A DNA stretch of 47,203 nt from Cohnella xylanilytica (GTDB taxonomy: Bacteria; Bacillota; Bacilli; Paenibacillales; Paenibacillaceae). The position numbers were made by a program, and so were the translations under genes. Below are positions 31,242-39,061 of this stretch, in pieces. The DNA lies in contig NZ_JACJVR010000009.1 of NCBI RefSeq assembly GCF_014212175.1, positions 1 to 47,203 on the forward strand, read 5' to 3'. Within the stretch, counting starts at the first letter, position 1; every line of letters starts with the position of its first letter. The notes beneath the pieces were generated by a model. That model was not told where the DNA came from, did no database searches, and saw only the letters and a program-made list of their open reading frames with translations.

Positions 31242-31658
31242 ATGGTTCACTTCGAATCGAAGCACGGATTGGTGAGCTGGAACGAAGATCTGAAGGCCGT
31301 AATCATGGAATGGAGAGGCTTCGCGTACGGTCCGGAGTTCCAGTCGATCCTGCTGAAGGGCGCGGAGCTGCTGGAGCTCCGGAAGGGCAGCAAGGTGCTG
31401 ATGGATACGCGCGGCGGCTCGGCGATCAAGGCGGAAGACAAGGAGTGGATCGGGGAGTTCTTCATCCGGCGGGCCTACGAGAGCGGGCTTCGGCATCTGG
31501 CGTTGCTGCAGCCGAACAGCGTCGTCGCCCGGCTGAGCGTGAATCGGACGGTGGAGGGACTGGGGGCGCTGCCTTACCGGCAGGAGAGCTTCGAAGATTG
31601 GGACGAAGCCGTGCGATGGCTGGCCGATCCGTCGGCGACGCTGCGCGCGATAGGCTGA
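31242..31658 (+). CDS. STAS-like domain protein, function unknown
   Basis: The 138-residue protein is a single alpha/beta domain: KAVIMEWRGFAYGPEFQ, then KGSKVLMDTRGGSAIKAED and LRHLALLQPNSVVAR. This order resembles SpoIIAA/STAS-like or SEC14-like single-domain proteins of the DUF7793 type, which lack catalytic motifs. AAGGAG precedes the ATG at 31242 by nine bases. It is controlled by two TetR-type operators and followed by the tetR gene 77 bp downstream, which suggests a stress- or ligand-induced role. Assignment of the fold is tentative. Confidence 0.6.
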   Translation: MVHFESKHGLVSWNEDLKAVIMEWRGFAYGPEFQSILLKGAELLELRKGSKVLMDTRGGSAIKAEDKEWIGEFFIRRAYESGLRHLALLQPNSVVARLSVNRTVEGLGALPYRQESFEDWDEAVRWLADPSATLRAIG

Positions 31659-31686
31659 CAGCCGGCAGGATGAAGCGCCTCATTTC

Positions 31687-31715
31687 TTTACCGACCATTC
31701 CCGTTTTGTTATGAT
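31687..31715 (+). promoter_or_regulatory. Promoter of the tetR gene
   Basis: TTTACC (31687-31692), a 17-bp spacer and TATGAT (31710-31715). The sequence TTTACCGACCATTC resembles the operator half TTTACCGGTCGTTC at 31117, which hints at autoregulation. Confidence 0.6.
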
Positions 31716-31735
31716 GGGCTCGGGAGGGAGATTCA

Positions 31736-32314
31736 ATGGCCAGAAGCAAGGAATTCGAAGAGAACGACGTCCTGGAGAAGGCCATGATGCTGTTCTGGGA
31801 GCAAGGGTTCGAGAAGACCTCCATGAACGATCTGGTCGAACATATGGGAATTCACCGGAGAAGCCTCTACGATACCTTCACCGACAAGCGCACCCTGTTC
31901 CTCAAGGCGATGGAGCGGTTCGAGGATCGCATAGGCGGCCGATGGGCGGCCCGGGCCAAGCAGGCCGAGACGGCCGATCAGGCGCTCCGATCGATCTTCC
32001 GGTTCGTGATCGACGGCGATGAAGACGCTCCGCCCGGCTGCATGCTCGTGAATTCGGCCGTCGAATTGGCGGTTCGGGACGCGGACGTGGACGCCAAGAC
32101 CGCGCAAGCCTTCGCCAAGTCGGAGGACCTGCTCGCCGAGATCGTGGCTTGGGGCCAGCAGAGCGGCGAATTCACGGAGCGGTACGAGGCGAAGGAGTTG
32201 GCCGAGTATCTTCATAACGCGCTGGCGGGCTTAAGGGTGATGGCTCGGACCTCCGCGGCCAAAGAGAAGCTGGAGCGGATCGCGGAGATGTCGATGCGGA
32301 TATTAACGCCGTGA
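31736..32314 (+). CDS. TetR/AcrR family transcriptional regulator
   Basis: The 192-residue protein has an N-terminal TetR helix-turn-helix (residues 10-56, with GFEKTSMNDLVEHMGIHRRSLYDTF) and a C-terminal ligand domain with GCMLVNSAVELA, typical of the YxaF/LmrA-like branch (TetR_C_16 type). GGGAGG precedes the ATG. Repeated GAACGATCGTTC palindromes before the preceding STAS-like gene and before the SDR gene suggest it represses both, and perhaps itself. The ligand may be an electrophile or a substrate of the dehydrogenase. Confidence 0.92.
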   Translation: MARSKEFEENDVLEKAMMLFWEQGFEKTSMNDLVEHMGIHRRSLYDTFTDKRTLFLKAMERFEDRIGGRWAARAKQAETADQALRSIFRFVIDGDEDAPPGCMLVNSAVELAVRDADVDAKTAQAFAKSEDLLAEIVAWGQQSGEFTERYEAKELAEYLHNALAGLRVMARTSAAKEKLERIAEMSMRILTP

Positions 32315-32435
32315 CAACGCGAGATTCTGGCGGGTGGCTTCATAGCCGGAGCGTTACGGATATAGATCGTACCGGGAAGAAGCTCCGCGGGTAACGATCG
32401 GGGCCCGACGAACCCCATTCCGTCGACGCAGGCAG

Positions 32436-32701
32436 GCGGATAAACTTGGGTGATTTTTCGATTAGCACCATCGAAATCATCCATGAAGATGAGCTTGTGT
32501 ATGATTTTTCATACACTATTCGGGCAAGGTGCTTTATTGGAGAACCATTTGTACGATTTTTCATACACCATTCGAGCATGGAGCCTTATCGAGGAACCAT
32601 TTGTATGATTTTTCTTCTACCCTTCAAGGGAGGGGCCATTTCGAGAAGGATTTGTATGTTTTTTCGTACAAGTTTCAAGCCAAGCGCCTTCTCGAGGCGG
32701 A
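32436..32701 (+). repeat. Dyad-repeat array, copy B (about 5 units of 51-54 bp)
   Basis: Same family as the array at 2301-2492, in opposite orientation. It starts GCGGATAAACTTG with the divergent first unit, then three or four units opening TTTGTATGATTTTTC or close forms, and ends with TTTGTATGTTTTTTCGTACA. Compared with copy A it has one more internal unit while the two end units are kept. It fills the space between tetR and the SDR gene. The 120 bp before it (32315-32435) show no gene I can support. Confidence 0.9.
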
Positions 32702-32776
32702 CGGTCCGAATCCAAGGCGAACAGGACCGTTCCGTTCGCGAAGGGTCATCCGCAGTAGTTTTTTTTCAGCATACTA

Positions 32777-32788
32777 GAACGATCATTC
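32777..32788 (+). promoter_or_regulatory. TetR-type operator before the SDR gene
   Basis: GAACGATCATTC, followed by TCAATA, differs from the palindrome at 31189 by one base. It lies 36 bp before the SDR start. No clear -35/-10 pair was found around it. Confidence 0.6.
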
Positions 32789-32823
32789 TCAATAAATAAA
32801 CCAAATCCAGGAGGACGATAATC

Positions 32824-33534
32824 ATGACGAACAAAATCGCGTTGATCACCGGAGCAAGCAAGGGAATCGGACTGGAAGTCGCCCGGCAATTGGGACGGCA
32901 AGGAATCGCGGTGCTCGTCGCGGCGCGGACGCAAGCGGCGGCAGAGGAGGCGGCGGCCGAGCTGCGGCAAGAAGGCATCGAGGCGACCGGCTTGGAGCTG
33001 GAAGTGACGAACGCCGATCATATCGCGAGAGCGGCCCGGTTCCTTGAGAAGGAGTACGGCCGGCTGGACATTCTGGTCAACAACGCGGGCATCTTGGCGG
33101 AGAAAACGGATTACGACGGCGACGCGTTCCGGGACACGTTCGAAGTGAATACGTTCGCGCCTTATTTTCTCACGGAAGCGCTGATGCCGCTGCTGCTGAA
33201 GAGCGAGGCGGGCCGCATCGTCAACCAGAGCAGCGCCCTGGGCTCGATTCAGTTCCTGCTGACCAACGAGGTCGCGCAGCGGCTCGCCACCCCGGCCTAT
33301 TCGGCTTCGAAGGCGGCGCTCAACATGCTGACCGCGTATTGGGCGCAGAAGACCAAGGGGACGAATCTGAAGGTGAATTCCGTGCACCCCGGCATCGTCC
33401 GGACGCGGATGGGCGGGGAGAAGGCGGAGCTCACTCCGGAGGAAGGAGCCGTCACCGCGGTTCGCCTGGCGACGATTCCCGAGGACGGCCCGACGGGCGG
33501 CTTCTTCTACCTGGATAACCAACTGCCCTGGTAA
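32824..33534 (+). CDS. Short-chain dehydrogenase/reductase (SDR), NADPH-dependent
   Basis: The 236-residue protein has the cofactor motif TGASKGIG (residues 9-16), NNAG (near 87), catalytic S (QSSALGS near 137) and YxxxK as Y160-SASK164, all needed for activity. An R at AARTQ near residue 40 favours NADP(H). It is close to carbonyl reductases of the Bacillus YwnB-like/C-terminal LDNQLPW type. AGGAGG precedes the ATG. A TetR-type operator sits in its promoter region, so expression is probably induced by a ligand of the nearby regulator. Confidence 0.92.
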   Translation: MTNKIALITGASKGIGLEVARQLGRQGIAVLVAARTQAAAEEAAAELRQEGIEATGLELEVTNADHIARAARFLEKEYGRLDILVNNAGILAEKTDYDGDAFRDTFEVNTFAPYFLTEALMPLLLKSEAGRIVNQSSALGSIQFLLTNEVAQRLATPAYSASKAALNMLTAYWAQKTKGTNLKVNSVHPGIVRTRMGGEKAELTPEEGAVTAVRLATIPEDGPTGGFFYLDNQLPW

Positions 33535-33595
33535 AATGCCGGAGGGAGCATCGAATGGAGCGCCCGCGTCACGCGAGCGCTCGTTCGCGTATAGT

Positions 33596-34390
33596 CTAAT
33601 CTCTCGATATCGAAGCATAGACCCGATCGAGGTAGGCGACGGCCGCTTCCTCGGCATCCTGCCTGCGCGTCCATTCCCGATCGCGCGGTCGAAGAAGCCG
33701 GTAAATGCGGATGGCTGCCCGCAAAGAGTTGTAACAGCTCTCGGCATCGTAGGAAGGAACCGTCGCTTCAAGCTCCAAGGCCGCGTCGGGGACCGACTGC
33801 TCGAGCTTCCTCACTCCTCGGGGAGGCTGCCCGTGCTTGGCTAGAATGAGCGGTCCCAATACCGTGGCGCGGATATAACCGATCAGATCGATCAATTCGA
33901 ATAGTTCGCCTCTCCCCAGCTTGGTCGCGCCGTAATGAACCCAGATCCAGAAGCGGTCCTCGAGCCACTGGGAATCGGGGGAGGGGGAGGAAGGCTGCGT
34001 TCTCCGAAGGATTGAACGAATCTCTTCCCCTCTCTCCCATAGAACGAGAGGGTCCTCGATTCGTCGTTCGAGCTCTTCGGGCGTAACGAACTTGAGATCC
34101 ACGTGCAAGAGGGGCGAATCGTATAAGCAGATCAGCAAACGCGGCTCTCCGACATGTTCGCCGGTGAATGACGATAGCAAGCTTCCCAATTCGGCCGCTA
34201 TGGAGGCGCGCCCGCTCATGACTTCTTCCCGGCTGGCGGCATCGTACACGACGATCAGATCCAGATCGCTGAATTCGTCCATCGTACCGGTCATCATGGA
34301 ACCGCCCGCCAGGAGCCCGACGATCCGGGAGTCCTGACGGAGTCTTCTCTTGGCGTTCTCGATAAACTGCGCATAATCCGGCGATATCAT
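33596..34390 (-). CDS. Nucleotidyltransferase domain protein
   Basis: The 264-residue protein has a pol-beta-like nucleotidyltransferase core with GGSMMTG, then SDLDLIVVY (two catalytic Asp near residue 43) and HVDLKFV (third Asp near residue 98), followed by a helical C-terminal domain. The layout resembles aminoglycoside nucleotidyltransferases and uncharacterised relatives; a true resistance role is not shown. The ATG at 34390 follows AGGGGTG; a GTG nine bases upstream is an alternative. It is convergent with the SDR gene. Confidence 0.82.
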   Translation of the reverse strand: MISPDYAQFIENAKRRLRQDSRIVGLLAGGSMMTGTMDEFSDLDLIVVYDAASREEVMSGRASIAAELGSLLSSFTGEHVGEPRLLICLYDSPLLHVDLKFVTPEELERRIEDPLVLWERGEEIRSILRRTQPSSPSPDSQWLEDRFWIWVHYGATKLGRGELFELIDLIGYIRATVLGPLILAKHGQPPRGVRKLEQSVPDAALELEATVPSYDAESCYNSLRAAIRIYRLLRPRDREWTRRQDAEEAAVAYLDRVYASISRD

Positions 34391-34477
34391 TCGATACACC
34401 CCTAAGGATAGGACCCATGAAAATGGGTATTACGCCATCATATCACCGGCTTGAGGCCAAGTCAAAGGAAGCCGACA

Positions 34478-34501
34478 AAGGACACCCTCGCGGGTGTCCT
34501 T
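34478..34501 (-). terminator. Terminator after the glucanase gene
   Basis: AAGGACACCC (34478-34487) and GGGTGTCCTT (34492-34501) form a perfect 10-bp stem, with TTTG next on the minus strand. Confidence 0.75.
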
Positions 34502-34530
34502 CGCCGTTCGAACGGCTTTGCCGGCCGGGA

Positions 34531-37500
34531 TTACCAGTTGTTCCCCGATACCCGGATAACGGTGAAGTTCGGGGACTTGCTCTCCCCGTAGATAGCCGTA
34601 ATGCCGGGATTGTTCACCTTGACGTTGGTGAAGCTGGCCGATCCGACGACCGGTCCTTGGCCGTCTTCGGCCTTCGCCACGAGCTTGATGCCGTAGCGGG
34701 TCGGATTGTTGATCGTGATGTTCTCCAGGCGGACGTTCTGCATCGGCAGATTCTCCGGAGATTTGGTCTGGAACATCAAGCCGAAGTAGACCGGGTTGTT
34801 GATATCGACGTTTTTGACAAGGATGTTCTTGAAGTCCCGGTCCCCGCCGAAGAACCAGATCGCGCCGAAGTTCTGGTAATCGTTGATCTTGTCGTCGGCC
34901 CCGACGCTGGTCCAGAAGTCGCCGCCCGTGCGGTCCAGCGTGACTCCGTCGATCACGGTATCTTGCGCGCCGAATCCTAACGTGTTGTAGCCGAAGCTCA
35001 GGCTGCTGACGGTGACGCCCGGATACGTCAGCGTATCCGCGCCGTACAGGTTCTGGAACAGATTGTCCTGGCCTCCATAGACGGCGAAGGCGGCCGCGCG
35101 GCGAACGTTGACGGCGGTCAGGTTCGTGTACTTGTTGCCCACGTTGTAGGAGCCGCCGGCGTCGATCGCGCTGAAGAGGGCGAACGAGTCGTCCCCGGTT
35201 CCGCGGGCGTAGTTGTTGTCGATGACGTTATAGGACGAACCGTTGGTCATGTTGATGCCGTCGGCGAACATGTTCTTGATCCGGTTGTTCTTGAACGTGT
35301 TGTACGAGGAGTTCACGCCCCAATACAGGCAGACGAAGTGCTCGGCCCAGACGTTCTCGACGGTGACGTTCTGCATGCCGTTGCCGTCGATGAACTTGCC
35401 GGGTCCGTCGACCCGGTAGACGTAGTTGCCCCAGGCGGACAGGTTCTTGATGGTCGAGCCGTTCGCGGCGGAGCCGATGTTGAAGCCGACGTCGGTATTC
35501 GTCTGGTTCGCCGGAGCGACCAGCTTGGTGTGCCAGGGGCCCGCGCCGATGATCTCGGTCGCCCGTCCGTACAGGAAGATCTTGTTCGAGATCGTCCATT
35601 CGCCGGCGGGGATGAAGATCCCCTTCTTGGTCGAATCCTGCCGGAATTCGGTCAGCGCCTGCTCGATCGACTTCGTGCTCGACACTTGAACGTATTTGCT
35701 CGGATCCGGGTTGGAAGCGGGCGGCGCGACGTTCTCCGTCTCGATCATGTCGACGTAGATCCACGGCACGTCCCCGGCGTCCTTCTGAATCCGGATCTTC
35801 GTGCCGGCCGGATACACTTGGTCGAGCAGGAGCTGCGAATCCTCGTAGAGCCAGTACGCCTTGGAGCCCGAGTTGTCGTAGCCCAGCCGTCCGAGCGTGC
35901 TCGGCGTCGCGTACACGTAGGAGAACTTCGACGTGACGTTAAAATTGCCTTTGTCCACGCCGTCCGCGTAGACGCTGATCGTCCCGGTCGTGTTCTCGGC
36001 GACCGCGTTGCGCAGAACGAACGCGTTGGCCGGCGAGGGGAGCGTGAACTCGACGTATTCGCCGTTCGCGTCCAGATACACGGCCGAACGTCCGGAAGCT
36101 TCGCCCGCGAAGTCGCCCGGCGTGAAGTTCGGGGCGAGCCGCGTGCCGTTCGTGCTGTTGGAAGAAGCTTCGGCTTCCAGGATGGCGAACGGCATATTGG
36201 CCCCTCGGCCCGAGTACAGGCTTGACGTGCCGACGTTGTTCGCCTGCTTGATGGCGACTTCGTTCGCGTCCGCCGCGACCGTCGTCGTGACGGTGTAGCT
36301 GCCGTTGACGGCCGTCCACGTGCCGACGTTGACGTTAACCGAAGCTCCCGCGGCCAAGGTCCCGTTGTAAGATCCGTTGAAGGTCTGCACGGTGGCCCCC
36401 GCGGCGTTCTTCAGCACGACCGTGACGGCATGAGCGCCTCCGGCCGAAGCGAGGTTGCCTTGGTTCTTGAGGTTCACGGTGAAGGCGACGGTATTCCCCG
36501 CGCTCGGATTGCTAGGCGTCCACGAGGTCGTCCCGATCAAGTCGGAGCTCTGAACCTGGCCGACGACCAGCTGCGAAGGAGCGGTGTAGCTGTTGTTCGA
36601 ATTGTCGGTCTCGACGACGGCGTTATTCTCGTCGACCTTGGCGGCGACGGCATAAGAGCCGGCGTCCTTCGCTCCGATATTCGCGGAGACCGTCGCGGAC
36701 GCGCCGGCGGCGAGAGCGCCGACGGAAGCCGTTCCGGCCAGGGTGCTGCCGAGATAGAAGTTCACGCTCGTGGCCGGGGAAGCCAGAGTGCCGGCATTCT
36801 GAACGGTGGCGCTAAGCGTGATGGCGTTGGTCTCCACCGGAGAAGCGGGCGCCCAGGTCAGGCCGGTCACCTTGAGGTCCGGATTGGGGGCCCAGGTGCC
36901 GAGAATCTGGAACTCGGCCGCTTGCCCGCCCGGCGCGCCGGAGTTGGCGGTGAACCGCAGCTGCACGCTGCTCGCCGTCGCGTTCACGGGAATCGTCACC
37001 GTGTTCTGCGAGGACGGGTTGAACGTATACGAGGCGGCGGACACCAGGTTCCCGAAGGTCGACGAATTCTGGTCGCGCCCGAGCACCTGGATCGTCTGCG
37101 TGCGCGTCGCCCAGGCGCTGTCCGGGTTCAGCTTGACGACGACGGACGCGACGTTGGCGTTGGCCCCGAGGTCGACGGTCAGCGTGCCCGGATGGCCGCT
37201 CGCTTCCCAATAGGTGCTCGTATCGTTGTCGTTGGCGTTCGCCGCCGCGAAGGTGAAGGTAGAAGACGAGGCCGTAATCGGCTTGCCGACGGCGAGGTTC
37301 GAGCCGGTCCCGCCGCCCGATCCCGTCCGCGTGACGGAGTTGCTCGGCGCGGAGACGTTGCCGGCGGCGTCCTTGGCGACGACGTAGTAGGTCACCGTCG
37401 CAGTCGCGGGCTGGCTGTCCGCGTAGGAGAGCGTCGAGCCGTTCACGCTGCCGCGAAGCTGGCCGTTCGCGTAGAGGTCGTAGCCGGTCACGCCGACGTT

Positions 37501-38511
37501 ATCCGTCGAAGCGCTCCAGGTCAGGTTGATCGTGCCGGAAGCGGGCTGCGTGTAGGCCAGGTTGGACGGGGCGGAGGGAGGCTGGTTGTCGACGGGGGAA
37601 CCGCCCTGGACGAAGTTGATCCAGTTGATGTTGAAGTCGTATCCGCTGGCGTAGACGCGCAGCGTCTGCGGTCCGGCGTTCAGCGTCACGCTCGCGGTGA
37701 CGGTCTGCCAATTCTGCCAGCCGCCGGTGTTCGGCACGCTGGTCGCGGCCAGAGTCGTCCCGCCGGACTGAAGCTGGAGCTGGCCCGTCGCGGCGTTGCT
37801 GGCGACCCGGTATTCCACCGTGTACGTGCCCGCGGTCTGCACGTTGACGCTGTAATCCAGCCAGTCGCCGACGTGAATCCATCCGACGTTAAGACCCCCG
37901 CCGGTATCCGACGTCGTCTCGGTCTGGATGCCGTTCATCGCGCTGTAGCTCTCCGCTTCGATCTTGCCCGGAATGGCCGAAGGCGCGACCGCGGCTGCGC
38001 CGTACACCTCGAGCTCGGAGATTTGCCCGGCCGGCCAGCCCGTATTGGCGGTAACGACGACCCGCACGTAGCGCGCGCTAGCCGCGGCGAAGTCGATCGT
38101 CGCCTTATTCCCGGCGTTCGGGTCGAACGTATAGCTGGCCGAAGCCTTGAGATCGGAGAAGCTCGTTCCGTTCGCGCTGCCTTGAACGGAGAGGGTCTGC
38201 GACCGGCTCTCCCAGCCGGACGGCAGCTTCAGCACGACCTGGTCGATCTGGACCGCGCTGCCCAGGTCGACTTGAACCCATTGCGGGAACGCGTTGTTGA
38301 CGCTCTCCCAATACGTGCCCGCGTTGCCGTCCGTCACGTTGGACGCGACATAGACGTCGGCGTGGCCGGACTCGGAGGCGGGTTTGCCCGCGGCCAGATT
38401 CGGTCCTCCGGCCGCCTGGGCGGTCTTAGGCAATCCGAACGAAGTGAGGAACGTTCCTGCGAGCAAAGTCAGGATGCACACCCAAGCGACGATTCGTCTT
38501 TGCCTTCTCAC
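34531..38511 (-). CDS. Secreted GH87 alpha-1,3-glucanase (mycodextranase family), multidomain
   Basis: The 1326-residue precursor has a signal peptide (MRRQRR, hydrophobic core, cleavage after AQA near residue 33), a discoidin-like domain (about 35-175), CBM6 (about 180-310, starting KIEAESYSAM), fibronectin type III (about 318-405), a second discoidin domain (about 410-545), two CARDB domains (about 550-765), a further carbohydrate-binding module (about 770-915) and a C-terminal right-handed beta-helix of GH87. Likely catalytic Asp are D1084 (FADGIN) and D1107-D1108 (TGDDSF). The enzyme would cut fungal cell-wall or dental-plaque alpha-1,3-glucan. GTG 38511 is preferred over ATG 38547 because AAGGGAG lies ten bases before it and the signal peptide starts there. 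Confidence 0.88.
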   Translation of the reverse strand: MRRQRRIVAWVCILTLLAGTFLTSFGLPKTAQAAGGPNLAAGKPASESGHADVYVASNVTDGNAGTYWESVNNAFPQWVQVDLGSAVQIDQVVLKLPSGWESRSQTLSVQGSANGTSFSDLKASASYTFDPNAGNKATIDFAAASARYVRVVVTANTGWPAGQISELEVYGAAAVAPSAIPGKIEAESYSAMNGIQTETTSDTGGGLNVGWIHVGDWLDYSVNVQTAGTYTVEYRVASNAATGQLQLQSGGTTLAATSVPNTGGWQNWQTVTASVTLNAGPQTLRVYASGYDFNINWINFVQGGSPVDNQPPSAPSNLAYTQPASGTINLTWSASTDNVGVTGYDLYANGQLRGSVNGSTLSYADSQPATATVTYYVVAKDAAGNVSAPSNSVTRTGSGGGTGSNLAVGKPITASSSTFTFAAANANDNDTSTYWEASGHPGTLTVDLGANANVASVVVKLNPDSAWATRTQTIQVLGRDQNSSTFGNLVSAASYTFNPSSQNTVTIPVNATASSVQLRFTANSGAPGGQAAEFQILGTWAPNPDLKVTGLTWAPASPVETNAITLSATVQNAGTLASPATSVNFYLGSTLAGTASVGALAAGASATVSANIGAKDAGSYAVAAKVDENNAVVETDNSNNSYTAPSQLVVGQVQSSDLIGTTSWTPSNPSAGNTVAFTVNLKNQGNLASAGGAHAVTVVLKNAAGATVQTFNGSYNGTLAAGASVNVNVGTWTAVNGSYTVTTTVAADANEVAIKQANNVGTSSLYSGRGANMPFAILEAEASSNSTNGTRLAPNFTPGDFAGEASGRSAVYLDANGEYVEFTLPSPANAFVLRNAVAENTTGTISVYADGVDKGNFNVTSKFSYVYATPSTLGRLGYDNSGSKAYWLYEDSQLLLDQVYPAGTKIRIQKDAGDVPWIYVDMIETENVAPPASNPDPSKYVQVSSTKSIEQALTEFRQDSTKKGIFIPAGEWTISNKIFLYGRATEIIGAGPWHTKLVAPANQTNTDVGFNIGSAANGSTIKNLSAWGNYVYRVDGPGKFIDGNGMQNVTVENVWAEHFVCLYWGVNSSYNTFKNNRIKNMFADGINMTNGSSYNVIDNNYARGTGDDSFALFSAIDAGGSYNVGNKYTNLTAVNVRRAAAFAVYGGQDNLFQNLYGADTLTYPGVTVSSLSFGYNTLGFGAQDTVIDGVTLDRTGGDFWTSVGADDKINDYQNFGAIWFFGGDRDFKNILVKNVDINNPVYFGLMFQTKSPENLPMQNVRLENITINNPTRYGIKLVAKAEDGQGPVVGSASFTNVKVNNPGITAIYGESKSPNFTVIRVSGNNW

Positions 38512-38796
38512 GAATTTCAGTCTCCCTTCGGAATAGAGTTGCCGCATTTCGAATTGGCTTGCCGCGTGTTCGAACCCAATCCCTTCCGACGGCCGTCGTC
38601 GAATGTAAGCGGTGTCATTATGGCGCGCATCCCTCCTCTCCATGGGGTCATGATCGAGCGTTGCATAGAGATCATAAGGCGGCCGGGCTTCCGGAGGAAG
38701 GAGCGATTCTATCGAAATCGTGTGCAGGATTATGATTCGACGGCGGTCTTGCACGGATAACAGGCGGACTCTACTCGATCTTCCTCGGCCTTGTCC
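38512..38796. other. Intergenic region between glucanase and efflux leader, no gene seen
   Basis: Between the divergent glucanase start and the leader promoter I see no ORF with a ribosome site and no convincing minus-strand promoter for the glucanase. It presumably contains the glucanase promoter. Confidence 0.5.
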
Positions 38797-38829
38797 TTGT
38801 TGCATCCCCTCGAAGGGCTATGTTAGGAT
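38797..38829 (+). promoter_or_regulatory. Promoter for the leader peptide and efflux gene
   Basis: TTGTTG (38797-38802), 16-bp spacer and TATGTT (38819-38824); an alternative reading is TTGCAT (38800-38805), 18 bp and TAGGAT (38824-38829). Either would start the RNA just before the leader ribosome site. Confidence 0.45.
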
Positions 38830-38857
38830 GGAGTCAAATTCGTTGGAGGTACTCCCG

Positions 38858-38884
38858 TTGACCCATTCGATGCGCTTACGGTAA
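38858..38884 (+). CDS. Macrolide-type regulatory leader peptide MTHSMRLR
   Basis: An eight-codon ORF, TTG ACC CAT TCG ATG CGC and then TTA CGG TAA, encodes MTHSMRLR. GGAGGT (38845-38850) lies seven bases before the TTG, an ideal distance. The peptide equals the first eight residues of the ErmD/ErmK leader (MTHSMRLRFPTLNQ) and resembles the MsrA leader (MTASMRLK). In those systems macrolides stall the ribosome at the Arg-X-Arg site with Leu7 in the P site and Arg8 next. Here Arg8 is the last codon, so the whole stalling motif is kept. The next large ORF is a MefA-like pump. Homology to the Erm leader is from memory of that sequence; function is inferred. Confidence 0.75.
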   Translation: MTHSMRLR

Positions 38885-39061
38885 CTCGAGGTACGGAACG
38901 AATCGACTCAACCCTTTGGAAGAACGGCTATGGGTGGGTTTATTTGTTGTGTGCCTTTTTTTGTTGCCGATCGGTCGAATGAGTTTTTTTGTGCTGCTCT
39001 AGATAGGGCGGCTCATAACGGGCGTCGGGCAAGACGCTTGAACGATAAGGAGACTGCAACG
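38885..39061 (+). promoter_or_regulatory. Probable attenuator leader of the efflux gene
   Basis: The 177 bp between leader peptide and pump contain two 7-T runs (38956-38962 and 38984-38990). The leader ORF can pair with what follows: TTGA and ATTCG (38858-38869) with CGAAT and TCAA (38899-38911), while CATTCGA (38864-38870) is also complementary to TCGAATG (38975-38981) just before the second T-run. CCGATCGG lies at 38968-38975 or so. Mutually exclusive structures that a stalled ribosome would change are therefore possible, as in ermK and msr leaders. I could not compute a fold. Confidence 0.5.

Noticed and set aside
32436..32701. CRISPR-like array
   Set aside because: The regions between the conserved 20-bp dyads are themselves similar among units, so they are not independent spacers, and no cas gene is present.
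36430..38760. A 776-codon frame antisense to the glucanase
   Set aside because: It is a shadow of the glucanase, which has a signal peptide, defined domains and catalytic motifs.
38930..39061. N-terminal extension of the efflux protein in the same frame from an ATG at 38930
   Set aside because: No ribosome site at 38930, the extension does not resemble MefA-type N-termini, and the ATG at 39062 has AAGGAG at a proper distance.
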